A stretch of 52,930 bases of DNA from Veillonella sp. DNF00869 (GCF_001553345.1 NZ_KQ960758.1:1744-54673); one strand, 5' to 3'. Counted from the first letter of the stretch, positions 8,102-16,735 are shown. Program-made: numbers and translations. The notes: generated from the letters alone by a model not told the origin.

Positions 8102-8665
8102 TTATCCCTCTATAATATTATGTATCGTAGCTTCTTTCTCAAAATAACTTTCTTCTAAGTTTATTAATACTTTAGAATTACTATTTATAAGTTTAATCAC
8201 CCACGATTGTAACACATGTGGAACTAACAGCCTATCCATCTCTAATGCATCTGTTAAATAGTATCCATAAATAACCGTTATAATATTTTCATCTTTAAGG
8301 CGAACTACTGCCCCATCACCCAATCTCAGTTTTAAAGTATAATTCTCAGATGTATACATCATAAATAGGATCGCCTTTTCATAAGTTGATAAATCTAATA
8401 TAGTATGCTTGTCCTTATAATATATATTATAAATTAATTTCATTTTTTTATAAAAATATTTTAAAATTAATCCAACTCCTGATATTAAAGAAACTATAAA
8501 AATTAGGCCTAGAATATATCCGTACTCTTCTCTAATATTGAAAAGGTATATTTTTTGAAGTATTTCATCTGATAAAAATAATAAACTACCCGAACTAGCA
8601 CAGATTATATATATAATCCAGTTAGGTAACTTAAATAAATCTTCTAATGAGATATTAAAGTTCAT
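8102..8665 (-). CDS. SieB-like superinfection-exclusion membrane protein
   Basis: 187 residues. It opens with a LPNWIIYI segment followed by SSGSLLFLSDE, a first membrane helix at ~16-32 and a second at ~48-72 (YGYILGLIFIVSLISG). This is the layout of the SieB superinfection-exclusion family (LPNW, S-G-LLFLPD, then a second helix). The C-terminal ~115 residues are cytosolic and unassigned. SD AGGAG lies 7 nt before the ATG. It forms a two-gene unit with the HEPN gene, which suggests an inner-membrane sensor or exclusion factor paired with an RNase. The pairing function is inferred. Confidence 0.6.
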   Translation of the reverse strand: MNFNISLEDLFKLPNWIIYIICASSGSLLFLSDEILQKIYLFNIREEYGYILGLIFIVSLISGVGLILKYFYKKMKLIYNIYYKDKHTILDLSTYEKAILFMMYTSENYTLKLRLGDGAVVRLKDENIITVIYGYYLTDALEMDRLLVPHVLQSWVIKLINSNSKVLINLEESYFEKEATIHNIIEG

Positions 8666-8740
8666 TCTTTCTCCTATTGGCTATTATTATAACTCAGCTA
8701 TTGTTACTATTAACTAATTATGTTTACATAATTTTTTATA

Positions 8741-8878
8741 CTTAGAAGAATTAAAAATAAGTCTATATACAATACAATAGTTGTTTTTTGTATATAACTT
8801 ACAAATAAGTACTCCATTAAGTATATATATTCCATAATATATAAGTAGAATATATTTTATTGCAAATGCAACTACATA
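8741..8878. repeat. 138-bp direct repeat, copy 2 (internal element end)
   Basis: Begins with CTTAGAAG exactly as the left att core does and matches 6554-6691 throughout, but it lacks the other 37 bp of tRNA sequence. It ends 6 bp before the stop of the GIY-YIG gene. It brackets the SieB/ApeA pair with copy 1, so that pair occupies a 2,187-bp repeat unit. Confidence 0.8.
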
Positions 8879-8883
8879 CCGAA

Positions 8884-9753
8884 TCACACTTGTAAATCAA
8901 TTACCATCTTATTAATAATATCTTGGATACTCTCTAAGTCTATCAGAAACCATTCTTTTATTGTCATTTGACGGCCATTAGGGGCTACTACAGATAAATC
9001 CAGTCTTTTATCTGCTAGCACATGATGAATATATTTTTCTACTTTTCTAACATCTATATTTTGAATTTCAAACTGGCATACAAGTTCTACTGGTGCAAAC
9101 AAATATGTTGATTCATTCGCCGTATTATCTAGCCTTTTTTTTATATTCTTTGCACAACCAATCTTATATAGATCTTTCATGTTTAGAAATTGAGGGTCCT
9201 CTCCTGCATATCTTACAACATATATAAATCCTGTAGTAATACTTTTATCAGCTCCCTCCATTGAATTATTATTCGCCTCTGTTACAAAACGACCATTGCG
9301 TTTTTTATCATAAAGAGAAGAAATTAAGCTTAATAACTTTACATCATTCTCAGTCCCATTGTCATAAACAATATGAATTTTATCATTCCGATTAGTTGAA
9401 CTTTCTTTACTATCACCTGTTTTAGGGTCGTAAATCCTGTCAATATAAAGCATTATTCCATTATCAATATAAAAAGAGCCTTGTTTAATTGGATTCGCCT
9501 TACTAATTTTATCTCCTGTATGAATATCATCAAATGATTTAATCTGTCTATACCCTCTAGCTACCTCATCTCGAACTTGTGCGAACCTCCATTTATACTC
9601 ATTAAAGCCCTCACTCATTCTTTTACGTTGGCTAGAACTTGCTTTAACAGCCACTGTTCGTCTATAACGCTCATTACTGAAAAGATTTTGATCCATCTCT
9701 AAGTCTGTAAACAAGCTTTCATCTGATAATATATCATCTAAATCATCGTGCAT
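8884..9753 (-). CDS. GIY-YIG family nuclease (T5orf172-like)
   Basis: About 289 residues from the ATG at 9753; a GTG at 9765 is also possible. The C-terminal third is a GIY-YIG domain: FIYVV (~176-180) for GIY, LYKIG (195-199) for YIG, catalytic Arg207 in KKRLD and Glu239 in VEKYIH, then a conserved WF pair (268-269), as in the T5orf172/MUG113 subgroup. The N-terminal ~150 residues are unassigned, with a predicted beta-rich patch. It overlaps the upstream 97-residue gene and is last in the methyltransferase-helicase operon. It probably supplies the nuclease that the methyltransferase and helicase lack. Confidence 0.75.
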   Translation of the reverse strand: MHDDLDDILSDESLFTDLEMDQNLFSNERYRRTVAVKASSSQRKRMSEGFNEYKWRFAQVRDEVARGYRQIKSFDDIHTGDKISKANPIKQGSFYIDNGIMLYIDRIYDPKTGDSKESSTNRNDKIHIVYDNGTENDVKLLSLISSLYDKKRNGRFVTEANNNSMEGADKSITTGFIYVVRYAGEDPQFLNMKDLYKIGCAKNIKKRLDNTANESTYLFAPVELVCQFEIQNIDVRKVEKYIHHVLADKRLDLSVVAPNGRQMTIKEWFLIDLESIQDIINKMVIDLQV

Positions 9754-10036
9754 CTTCCTCACCACCTAAGAGATTAAAAATATCATATTCTTTATATTTC
9801 ATCCATTTATCTGGATTATTCCTGATTCCTTTAAGTCTTGAGTACAACTTACGTTCTTTCATGACTTTTGATTGTGTAGGTTCCGTTCCATGTTCCTTCA
9901 TCCAATCAATAATTTCTTGAAACTTTTCAATCTCCCCATCTATTACTATATTTTTTTTAGGTTTAATATCTTCAACTAATAAATCAAAAAGGTCATCCTT
10001 GAAAATATCTTCTAAAGTCGCAAAGTTTTCAATCAT
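9743..10036 (-). CDS. Small acidic/basic protein of the methyltransferase-helicase operon
   Basis: 97 residues, family not recognised. It has an acidic N-terminus (LEDIFKDDLFDLLVED) and a basic helical C-terminal half (TEPTQSKVMKERKLYSRLKG, then WMKYKEYD), like a short DNA- or protein-binding adaptor. It overlaps the helicase stop by 4 nt and the GIY-YIG start by about 11-23 nt, so it is translationally coupled on both sides. Together with the next gene it may be one functional nuclease unit split in two. Confidence 0.6.
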   Translation of the reverse strand: MIENFATLEDIFKDDLFDLLVEDIKPKKNIVIDGEIEKFQEIIDWMKEHGTEPTQSKVMKERKLYSRLKGIRNNPDKWMKYKEYDIFNLLGGEEDAR

Positions 10037-11952
10037 ACATTACGCTCCTGTTTTAATTGCGCAAGTTTAGCAAGCGCATAATATAGTCTTACTTCCTCAA
10101 GATTCTTACTATCTCGTCTAGGAGACCTTCCATACTCTTGTTGAAAGGATTTTATTTGTGGATACAGTATTCTAAGTTCATCATTAGTGAATTCGAACTT
10201 TTTAGCATCAAAAGCACGTGAAATTAACTGTAAAGTTTTTGAGTCCACATCTCTAGAAATAACCTCGTAAGCTGATTGAAAAGGATTGACAGAGTCAATA
10301 AGATCAATACTTAAATCTTCAATATTAACAAATTTGTCTGCCATTTTTAGTAGCTGTTTATTATCTTTATCTCTCTCAGCATTAGTTAAGGTAAGATCTA
10401 CAACAGTATACTGACGAACCTCTTCAACTTCCTGTTGTGTCAAATCGGGATATTTTGTAGCAATCACTCTCGGAATTAGCTGTTTAGTAATAACTTTTGC
10501 ATCAGCACCTGTTGAAATAGCGGTTTGAAGAAGTTCATCTTGTAATATTGAAGCTTTTATTTCGACTAAATCTTGCTCTATTATCTTTTTGACACGTTCA
10601 GTAGAAATCCTTGGTAGTCCACGAATAGATATAACTGGTTTATCTATATTCGGATTTGGTTGATCTTTAGGCTTAAATTTAATAACCGGAGATAAAACAC
10701 TTTCCATTAATAAACTTGCTGTAATTGCCTTCATGATATTATTAACAGCATACTGCACTTCCTCATTATCTGCATCAGGTTCTGCTATGAGATTAGTAAA
10801 CATCGCTTCCGTTTTATTAAATGAATCTCTTGTAACACGTCCAATAATTTGTACTACCTCTGTTAAACTTGAACGATATCCAATTGTTAAAGCATACTCT
10901 GCGAATGGCCAGTCAAATCCTTCTTTAGCCATCCCTAAGGCAATAATCATATCTAAATCTTCAACTTTATCCATTTGCGCCAAATATCCAGCTACTTTCT
11001 CTCTTCCATCCTCTGTAACCAAATCAGCAACTTTAAGGATTCTTCCAGTCTTCGTTTTAATATAGGTAATACCTCGCTCATCCTTTTGTAAGTATGTGCC
11101 GAGTACATCCAAAATCTGATCCACTTCTCCATATTTATCTTTAGTTGACTCCCCAGAGTTTACATTAGGAATATGGATAATAGTTTTTTTATCTATAAAC
11201 TCATCCTTTAGTTCTTCTAAAGCATCTATATATCGACCTCTATAAAACTTATAAGACATAGCAAATGATTTTAAATATTTATAACCTTCTAATTGCTCAT
11301 AGTAAGTATATGTCACTCTATCAAAAAGTTGCTCATCTGAAGGCTCTAAAATTGGAACTGAGTCACCACGAAAATACGATCCAGTCATAGCAAAAACGTG
11401 CGCACTCGAATTTTTAAGAATGTCACGTAATGCAGCCCCTAACACTGAGTTATCTTCCTGGGAAACATGATGAAACTCATCGATAGCAAGTAAACATGAG
11501 TCAAAGTCTCCAGCATCTAACTTTTCAGAAGCAAAACGTAATGTTGCATGAGTCGAAATAAGAATATCATCTGACGGGTCTGAAGACTTCATAAAATTGA
11601 TAAAAGCATCAACTTTGCTCTTTGACGTACCACCTGTTGTTAAATTATTTTCATCTTTCACAATCCAATCCCAGTAGTATCCATATTCAGAAAGATTCGT
11701 TGATTTAAAAGACTTTCCTATAGATTTTTCAGGCACTGCAATAATAACCTTTTTTAAACCTTGATTTCTTAATTTATCTAACGCAACAAACATAAGTGCA
11801 CGAGATTTCCCTGAAGCTGGTGGCGCTTTTACCAGCAAATGCTGTGAATTTCTTTTTTCATACACACGTGCTTGCATATCTCGCATCCCTAAACTATCTG
11901 TATTTACGGATGTTTGTTTTTGACCATATGTCACTTCAAATAACTTACTCAT
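10033..11952 (-). CDS. SF2 DEAD/DEAH-type helicase of an R-M-like system
   Basis: 639 residues. Walker A is APPASGKS (43-50), Walker B is DEFH (158-161), motif III is MTGSY, and motif VI is IGRVTR in the second RecA domain. The remaining ~240 C-terminal residues are helical and unassigned. This is the ResIII/UvrB-like superfamily 2 translocase type found with restriction modules. It overlaps the methyltransferase by 8 nt (GGAGAT SD inside that gene) and the next gene by 4 nt. It is likely a DNA translocase that acts with the GIY-YIG nuclease on unmethylated DNA. No nuclease motif is visible in this protein. Confidence 0.75.
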   Translation of the reverse strand: MSKLFEVTYGQKQTSVNTDSLGMRDMQARVYEKRNSQHLLVKAPPASGKSRALMFVALDKLRNQGLKKVIIAVPEKSIGKSFKSTNLSEYGYYWDWIVKDENNLTTGGTSKSKVDAFINFMKSSDPSDDILISTHATLRFASEKLDAGDFDSCLLAIDEFHHVSQEDNSVLGAALRDILKNSSAHVFAMTGSYFRGDSVPILEPSDEQLFDRVTYTYYEQLEGYKYLKSFAMSYKFYRGRYIDALEELKDEFIDKKTIIHIPNVNSGESTKDKYGEVDQILDVLGTYLQKDERGITYIKTKTGRILKVADLVTEDGREKVAGYLAQMDKVEDLDMIIALGMAKEGFDWPFAEYALTIGYRSSLTEVVQIIGRVTRDSFNKTEAMFTNLIAEPDADNEEVQYAVNNIMKAITASLLMESVLSPVIKFKPKDQPNPNIDKPVISIRGLPRISTERVKKIIEQDLVEIKASILQDELLQTAISTGADAKVITKQLIPRVIATKYPDLTQQEVEEVRQYTVVDLTLTNAERDKDNKQLLKMADKFVNIEDLSIDLIDSVNPFQSAYEVISRDVDSKTLQLISRAFDAKKFEFTNDELRILYPQIKSFQQEYGRSPRRDSKNLEEVRLYYALAKLAQLKQERNV

Positions 11953-14662
11953 TAATTATCTCCTTATAACATTTAAGCAAATAACTTAATCTTTCCTCAT
12001 CTGATTTGAATGGAGTATCTCTATATGCTCGTTCAACAATCTCATCAAGCTTATGATGTGCATTACGAAGTTCTTCTGGCATTGTATCTCTATGATATAA
12101 CTCTGCTAGACTTCCACCCAATTCTTCTCTCAAATCAAGAATATTAAAAATTTGTTCCTCTATCATACTCTTACGCTTAGCTGATAATTCTGGAACCGGA
12201 AATGTATTGTACACTAAACCTGTTGAATAGCGATAATCCGTTTTTAACTTTCCTCCAACAGCACATACCCAAATCATATGCATCTTTGATTGTAATAAGC
12301 CTAATAGCCAAACAGGAGCTCCATAAATCGTTATTACCGCATCTGAAACCATCGCATTATCATCATCTAAAAAATCCATGGGAATATACTCCCTATGTTC
12401 AGAAGAAACTCTAGGTATTAAAATTGCTTGTCCAAAAAAATCTTTCGTTTCACCAAATCTCCACGGCATTTTAGCTAGTTCTTGGGTTGGCTTAGATTTA
12501 GATGTTAATCTATATGTTTTAACTCGTTCTACCCGTTTCGAAACAATCGGATTGCGTGAAAAAAACTTATAATCTTTTTCGGACATATAAAGAGCATATC
12601 TATAGGTGCCACGAATAAATTCCTGACCATTTATATATTTTTTAAATAATGGCTTAATATCTGGGAATAAGGCTATAGCTTCTTCATATTCAGCTATTTC
12701 AAAAATTAAGGCCCCCCCATCATAACCACCATTGCCCCTGCTCATCTTAGGTAGACCCGCCAATGAATTTCTACTATTTCGAACTAAAATATTTTCTCCA
12801 TTCGTTAAATATGGACTAATATTATTCACTATAACTCTTTTATTATTCGCATCAAATAGTTGCTTCTCACTTTTAGCATTCGATAAATTTGATAATCCAA
12901 CGATGGCTATTGTTACACCCGCATTATTAGCTGCCGAATTCCCCCACTTAAAAGATGTATAAGCAAAGTTTATTGAGGCTTTTGTTAACAATGGTTCCCA
13001 TATTATAGCAACTTGCTCGCCCTGAAAAATGGAGTTCGTCGTAACAAATGCCAGTTTAGCATTAGCTGAATTAATGAAGTCTACACCTTTAAAAAACCAA
13101 CCAGCAATATAATCCATTTTGCCAAACCCATCAGCCTCTTTGGTCGCCAACTTAACATCTAATTTTTGATTTTTTGACTGTAAACTTGATCCAATATATG
13201 GCGGATTACCTATCAGATAAATTTCACTTGTATCATCGTGATTTACTATTTCATCCCAATCTAAAAGCATTGCATTCCCTTGTGTTATATTACCAACATC
13301 TTTTAAAGGGAGGAATGCTGGTTTCCACAAAATTTCTCGTTCAGCCTCTACATTCATCTGGTATTCTGCAATCCATAAGGATAATCTAGCTACTTCATGC
13401 GCAAAATCATCTAACTCTATACCATAAAAGTTACTAAGATTAATCTTAGAAGCTTGGAACATATCAAATTCATAATTTTTTTGAAGTTGACGTATAGACT
13501 TTAATAGTTTGATTTCTAATCTTCGAATAGATTTATATGTAATAATCAAAAAATTACCTGATCCACATGCGGGATCAAAAAATTTTATTTTTGAAATTCT
13601 ATCATATAAGTTAATCAAGGCATTCAAATAAATATTTTTATTCTCCCGTCGTGTTCGTTCAGTTATATTTTTTTCTTCATTTTCATTAATTTTAGCAATA
13701 ATATCCAGATAATCTTTTTCTAGTTCATCTAAAAAAAGAGGTCGTATCACCTTCATGATGTTCTCAACACTAGTATAATGCATTCCAGATACAGATCTTT
13801 GCTCTTTGCTAGCCACTGTTTGTATCATGGCACCTAATATATCTGGATTTATCTCATTCCAATTTAATAATTCACCAGCTTCTATAATTAACTTCCTTGT
13901 TTGTTTATCAAAAAGCAAAGCCGTATGTGCCTGAGTAAATAGTTTGCCATTTACATAAGGGAATTCTCTCAGCCATTTATCTTGACTCTCTCTATCAGGA
14001 ATATCCAGACTAGCAAAGATTGTGTTAAATACCTCATTTAAATCTGTTCCATCTTCCTTAGACCTCATTTTTATGGCATTTGTTAAAACACCTTTAGACA
14101 TAATACCCGTATCTTCAGCAAATAATAAAAAAAGAAGTCGAATCAAAAAAAGATTAAATTCTTTTTCTTTTACAGTTTGATCTTCAAATTGATTTATTTT
14201 TCTTAATTCATCATATAATCGTGTAAATCTTTCCGCAGCTTTAATATCTGCTGGGCTCTCTTTTGCGTAATCAGCTTTTTCAATACCATTCCATGGTAAG
14301 AAAAATTCAACATATAAAAATAACTCGCTAAAAGCAATGCTTAAAGTATCATTTGTCACCAAATCTTTAGCTGCTAATTCTTTATAGTCTGTAGCGATAA
14401 TAAAACGAGGCTTAGAATTTCTATTTGTAAGATTGCTCTCAACTTCTACCACTTTAGCAACAGGTGATTGTCCATCTTGTATTACATTGAATGAAACTTT
14501 ATTTTTTACTTCAAATTCTTTGTTATTCTTAATTCTAGTCAAAGTAGACTTTGGAAAATTATATAAAGCAAGAAAATCATAAAAAAAAGTATTCTTATCT
14601 AAAGTATTTATTAATTCCTTTGTCCGATCCTCTATCGTTACAATATCAAACTGTGCCATCAT
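11945..14662 (-). CDS. MmeI-like adenine DNA methyltransferase
   Basis: 905 residues. The order is an N-terminal region with a helical spacer (FAEDTGIM at 181-188), methyltransferase motif I FDPACGSGNF (362-371), motif IV NPPY (486-489, typical of N6-adenine enzymes), a target-recognition region, and a MmeI-type C-terminal helical domain (NTFPVPE, then LYHRDTMPEELRNAHHKLD). In true type IIG enzymes the N-terminus carries a PD-ExK nuclease. I see no such motif here, which fits a separate nuclease in the operon. It is the first gene of the four-gene operon, 46 bp after the XRE regulator stop. SD is GGGGAAA. Confidence 0.82.
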   Translation of the reverse strand: MMAQFDIVTIEDRTKELINTLDKNTFFYDFLALYNFPKSTLTRIKNNKEFEVKNKVSFNVIQDGQSPVAKVVEVESNLTNRNSKPRFIIATDYKELAAKDLVTNDTLSIAFSELFLYVEFFLPWNGIEKADYAKESPADIKAAERFTRLYDELRKINQFEDQTVKEKEFNLFLIRLLFLLFAEDTGIMSKGVLTNAIKMRSKEDGTDLNEVFNTIFASLDIPDRESQDKWLREFPYVNGKLFTQAHTALLFDKQTRKLIIEAGELLNWNEINPDILGAMIQTVASKEQRSVSGMHYTSVENIMKVIRPLFLDELEKDYLDIIAKINENEEKNITERTRRENKNIYLNALINLYDRISKIKFFDPACGSGNFLIITYKSIRRLEIKLLKSIRQLQKNYEFDMFQASKINLSNFYGIELDDFAHEVARLSLWIAEYQMNVEAEREILWKPAFLPLKDVGNITQGNAMLLDWDEIVNHDDTSEIYLIGNPPYIGSSLQSKNQKLDVKLATKEADGFGKMDYIAGWFFKGVDFINSANAKLAFVTTNSIFQGEQVAIIWEPLLTKASINFAYTSFKWGNSAANNAGVTIAIVGLSNLSNAKSEKQLFDANNKRVIVNNISPYLTNGENILVRNSRNSLAGLPKMSRGNGGYDGGALIFEIAEYEEAIALFPDIKPLFKKYINGQEFIRGTYRYALYMSEKDYKFFSRNPIVSKRVERVKTYRLTSKSKPTQELAKMPWRFGETKDFFGQAILIPRVSSEHREYIPMDFLDDDNAMVSDAVITIYGAPVWLLGLLQSKMHMIWVCAVGGKLKTDYRYSTGLVYNTFPVPELSAKRKSMIEEQIFNILDLREELGGSLAELYHRDTMPEELRNAHHKLDEIVERAYRDTPFKSDEERLSYLLKCYKEIINE

Positions 14663-14708
14663 TTTCCCCTAAAATACACCCTATTATAAATTTTCTATTA
14701 TAGCAATA

Positions 14709-15548
14709 TTATTTGAAATTACTTTTTATACGTCGTAAACGCCTCATTAATAAGCTGCTCCGTTCTTCATCTGATAAATTCAACCATGTGGTTAGATGAG
14801 GCATTGCCCCACTAGTTGAACTATAATTTAATCTAACCTTCTCATTAGAAATCGGTTTCCATAGATTCGTCAAATACTGTGGGTCCATACATGGCAAAGC
14901 TCCTATAGGTGGCTTAATACTCTCTTCATTCCAGATTAATAAATTAACAAGATACTGTGATTGCATGGCCATCGCACCTACATATTCTTTCATAAATGGA
15001 AGTCCTAGTTTCTGCTGCATTTCAAATAAAAATTCTTTCACACTTAATTCATCTGTTAAGAAAAGACATTCATATAATCGTTGATTACTTTTTTCTTTAG
15101 AAAATTTAAAGCATAAGAATTGATTTAAAGCATCCTCATCTTTGGGCAAATCCATATTCCAAATTGTTAAGCCAAAAATATAATCTAACCAACCTTCTAA
15201 TCGCTCTTCCTCTTGATTTTTATTAATAAAAACAAAGCTATAATTAATCATTCCAATTGGACAAAAATAAACGAAATCTTTTTCTAAAAATGGTTTATCG
15301 GTTCTGCCTAATAAGAAGTCTATAGTTACATTGAAGTATCCAGCAATAGCTACTAAAGCATCAAAAGAAGGCATTGAAACTCCTTTTGTATACTTAGTTA
15401 TCGCAACTGGCGCCATACCTAAATTATTTGCTAATTCTTTCTTTTGGAGTCCAAACTCTTTTATTAGCATCTCCAATCTATTAGAAAATTCAGTTTTTGC
15501 AGATATATTTACGCTACGAAAATTCATTAAACTATCAAAAAACTTCAT
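14709..15548 (-). CDS. XRE-family transcriptional regulator
   Basis: 279 residues. A cro/CI-type helix-turn-helix covers ~23-80 (RLEMLIKEFGLQKKELANNL, then AITKYTKG and a LLGRTD end). The ~200-residue C-terminal part is unassigned and may be a sensing or dimerisation domain. It is transcribed with the restriction-like operon 46 bp downstream and faces the divergent excisionase gene, so it probably controls both directions, like a phage or element repressor. SD GAAAGGGG precedes the ATG. A 6-bp inverted repeat at 15615-15633 in the divergent promoter region is a candidate operator. Confidence 0.75.
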   Translation of the reverse strand: MKFFDSLMNFRSVNISAKTEFSNRLEMLIKEFGLQKKELANNLGMAPVAITKYTKGVSMPSFDALVAIAGYFNVTIDFLLGRTDKPFLEKDFVYFCPIGMINYSFVFINKNQEEERLEGWLDYIFGLTIWNMDLPKDEDALNQFLCFKFSKEKSNQRLYECLFLTDELSVKEFLFEMQQKLGLPFMKEYVGAMAMQSQYLVNLLIWNEESIKPPIGALPCMDPQYLTNLWKPISNEKVRLNYSSTSGAMPHLTTWLNLSDEERSSLLMRRLRRIKSNFK

Positions 15549-15614
15549 AATTTCCCCTTTCTCTTCTATTGCTTTTTTATTTTATATATATTATAATATC
15601 CTCAATAAATCTAT

Positions 15615-15633
15615 AATTGCTTATTTGGCAATT
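15615..15633. promoter_or_regulatory. Candidate operator in the XRE/excisionase divergent region
   Basis: Perfect inverted repeat AATTGC-ttatttg-GCAATT between the divergent genes. A TATAAT lies close by on the minus strand (about 15590-15597). Assignment to the XRE protein is inference from position. Confidence 0.35.
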
Positions 15634-15753
15634 AATTTTTATTTTTGTTTTGATTTATTATTTTTAACTTGCCATCTAAAACAGCTAGCATTTATTTTTC
15701 TATTATTATATTATATCAAATTTGCAATGTTGATACAACGAAAGGAGGATATC

Positions 15754-15945
15754 ATGAATCTTTATACTGTTCGAGAAGCATCAGAACTTTACTTCAACAA
15801 AAATATTAGTGTCAGCCATATCTACAATTTAATTAGAAGTAAAAGTCTAAATTGCATCTATATTGGTCATAAAATTTTAATCCCAGAAGAAGCTTTAGAG
15901 AATTACTGCAAAGCAAACTTTAATATTAAACAGGAGAATTTATAA
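15754..15945 (+). CDS. Excisionase-like helix-turn-helix protein
   Basis: 63 residues from the ATG at 15754, chosen for its strong SD (AAAGGAGGATATC). The frame is open further upstream, but that part overlaps the divergent regulator. The sequence MNLYTVREASELYF then VSHIYNLIRS, YIGHKILIPEEALENY is a MerR-like winged helix of the excisionase type. In such elements it binds att arms and directs excision. First gene of the plus-strand transfer half of the element, overlapping the next small ORF by 1 nt. Confidence 0.7.
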   Translation: MNLYTVREASELYFNKNISVSHIYNLIRSKSLNCIYIGHKILIPEEALENYCKANFNIKQENL

Positions 15946-16097
15946 TGAAAAGTAACAAACCAACTTACAAAAAGCAACGTGATTATTATGCTATTACACT
16001 CCCCAACGGAGAAATTAAATATGTCCGAGACCGTATTAAATATCGGAACAAAATATCACAAAATAAAATTTCTGATCTATGCTGCGAGAGGCGCTAG
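15945..16097 (+). CDS. 50-residue basic hypothetical protein
   Basis: ATG at 15945 overlaps the TAA of the excisionase-like gene by one base (TAATG), with SD GGAGAA. It is basic (starts MKSNKPTYKKQRDYYAIT and later contains VRDRIKYRNK) and ends with CCERR. No family recognised. The coupling suggests a helper of excision or a DNA-binding accessory. A terminator overlaps the stop codon. Confidence 0.5.
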   Translation: MKSNKPTYKKQRDYYAITLPNGEIKYVRDRIKYRNKISQNKISDLCCERR

Positions 16098-16128
16098 AGT
16101 CTATTACTTTAAATAGTCTTTAGCGCTT
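16090..16128 (+). terminator. Terminator of the excisionase transcript
   Basis: GGCGCTAGAG-TCTATT pairs with AATAGTCTTTAGCGC, followed by TTTTTATT. It overlaps the stop of the 50-residue ORF and separates it from the oriT/mobilization genes. Confidence 0.7.
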
Positions 16129-16414
16129 TTTATTATCTCTATTTTAACTATATATTCAAACTATTTCCAGAATTCAATGGGAACATAGATACATCACTCC
16201 CATCCAACCATATAGTATCTAGCTTTATAGCGGTAACATACCTAAATAAATTTGCCCTATATCTCCACTTGTCGAAAAGTGTGTTCCCATAATAACTTTA
16301 GTAACCAAGCTATTTTCTAACTTTATATCCCCTCGCATGCAGTGCGTATGGTGTATGAATGGATTAGCTTGCTATCTATTCGCATTTCTAGTTTACAAAC
16401 TGTAGGAGGTTAGT
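16129..16414 (+). other. Non-coding region with predicted oriT
   Basis: About 290 bp between the excisionase transcript and the mobilization operon. It holds an inverted repeat TAGATAC/GTATCTA (16186-16192 and 16215-16221), a wider pair GGGAACA...TGTTCCC, and the nick-like site at 16334-16358. Such spaced repeats are usual in oriT regions as accessory-protein binding sites. The promoter of the mobilization operon must also lie here but is not clear. Confidence 0.5.
16334..16358 (+). other. Predicted MOBF oriT nick region
   Basis: A small hairpin CGCA-tgcag-TGCG (16334-16346) runs directly into TGCGTATGGTGT|ATG, with the predicted cleavage between 16354 and 16355. As I recall them, the R388 site is TGCGTATTGTCT|ATAG and the F site is TGCGTGGGGTGT|GGTG, both with an inverted repeat whose 3' arm contains TGCG. 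The match is close to both, and the site lies 60 bp upstream of the accessory-coupling-relaxase genes, as in R388. Confidence 0.65.
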
Positions 16415-16735
16415 ATGACCACAGGACGAGCAAATGACTCTATTAAAATATATTGTGATAGCACGTTAAAAAAGCAAATTAAAAATACAGCAAACTTAGA
16501 AAATAAAACCACCTCTAATCTAATAAGACAAATTATAGATGAATACTTTCAGCAAAAAGTTTTTCATAAGCCTAATGCTGATACAAATTCATTAAACAAA
16601 GATATCTCTAGATTAGAACTCTTTATAACCATGTGTTTTAAAGATTTATTCTATGCTCTAGGTAAAGCTGAAGCATTTGAAGGCATCTGTAAACATGTAT
16701 ATACAGATAAGAAAGGCGGTGAAATCCATGAATAA
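16415..16735 (+). CDS. Ribbon-helix-helix relaxosome accessory protein (TrwA/TraY-like role)
   Basis: 106 residues. The N-terminus (NDSIKIYCDSTLKKQIKNTA, then TSNLIRQIIDEYF) reads as a ribbon-helix-helix DNA-binding domain like CopG/TraY; the C-terminal half is helical. SD GTAGGAGG lies 5 nt before the ATG. It is the first gene after the predicted oriT and overlaps the coupling-protein gene by 8 nt. By position it should bind oriT and stimulate the relaxase, as TrwA does in R388, and may repress its own promoter. Confidence 0.65.
   Translation: MTTGRANDSIKIYCDSTLKKQIKNTANLENKTTSNLIRQIIDEYFQQKVFHKPNADTNSLNKDISRLELFITMCFKDLFYALGKAEAFEGICKHVYTDKKGGEIHE

Noticed and set aside
10733..11065. Plus-strand ORF inside the helicase gene
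   Set aside because: Shadow of the minus-strand helicase frame.
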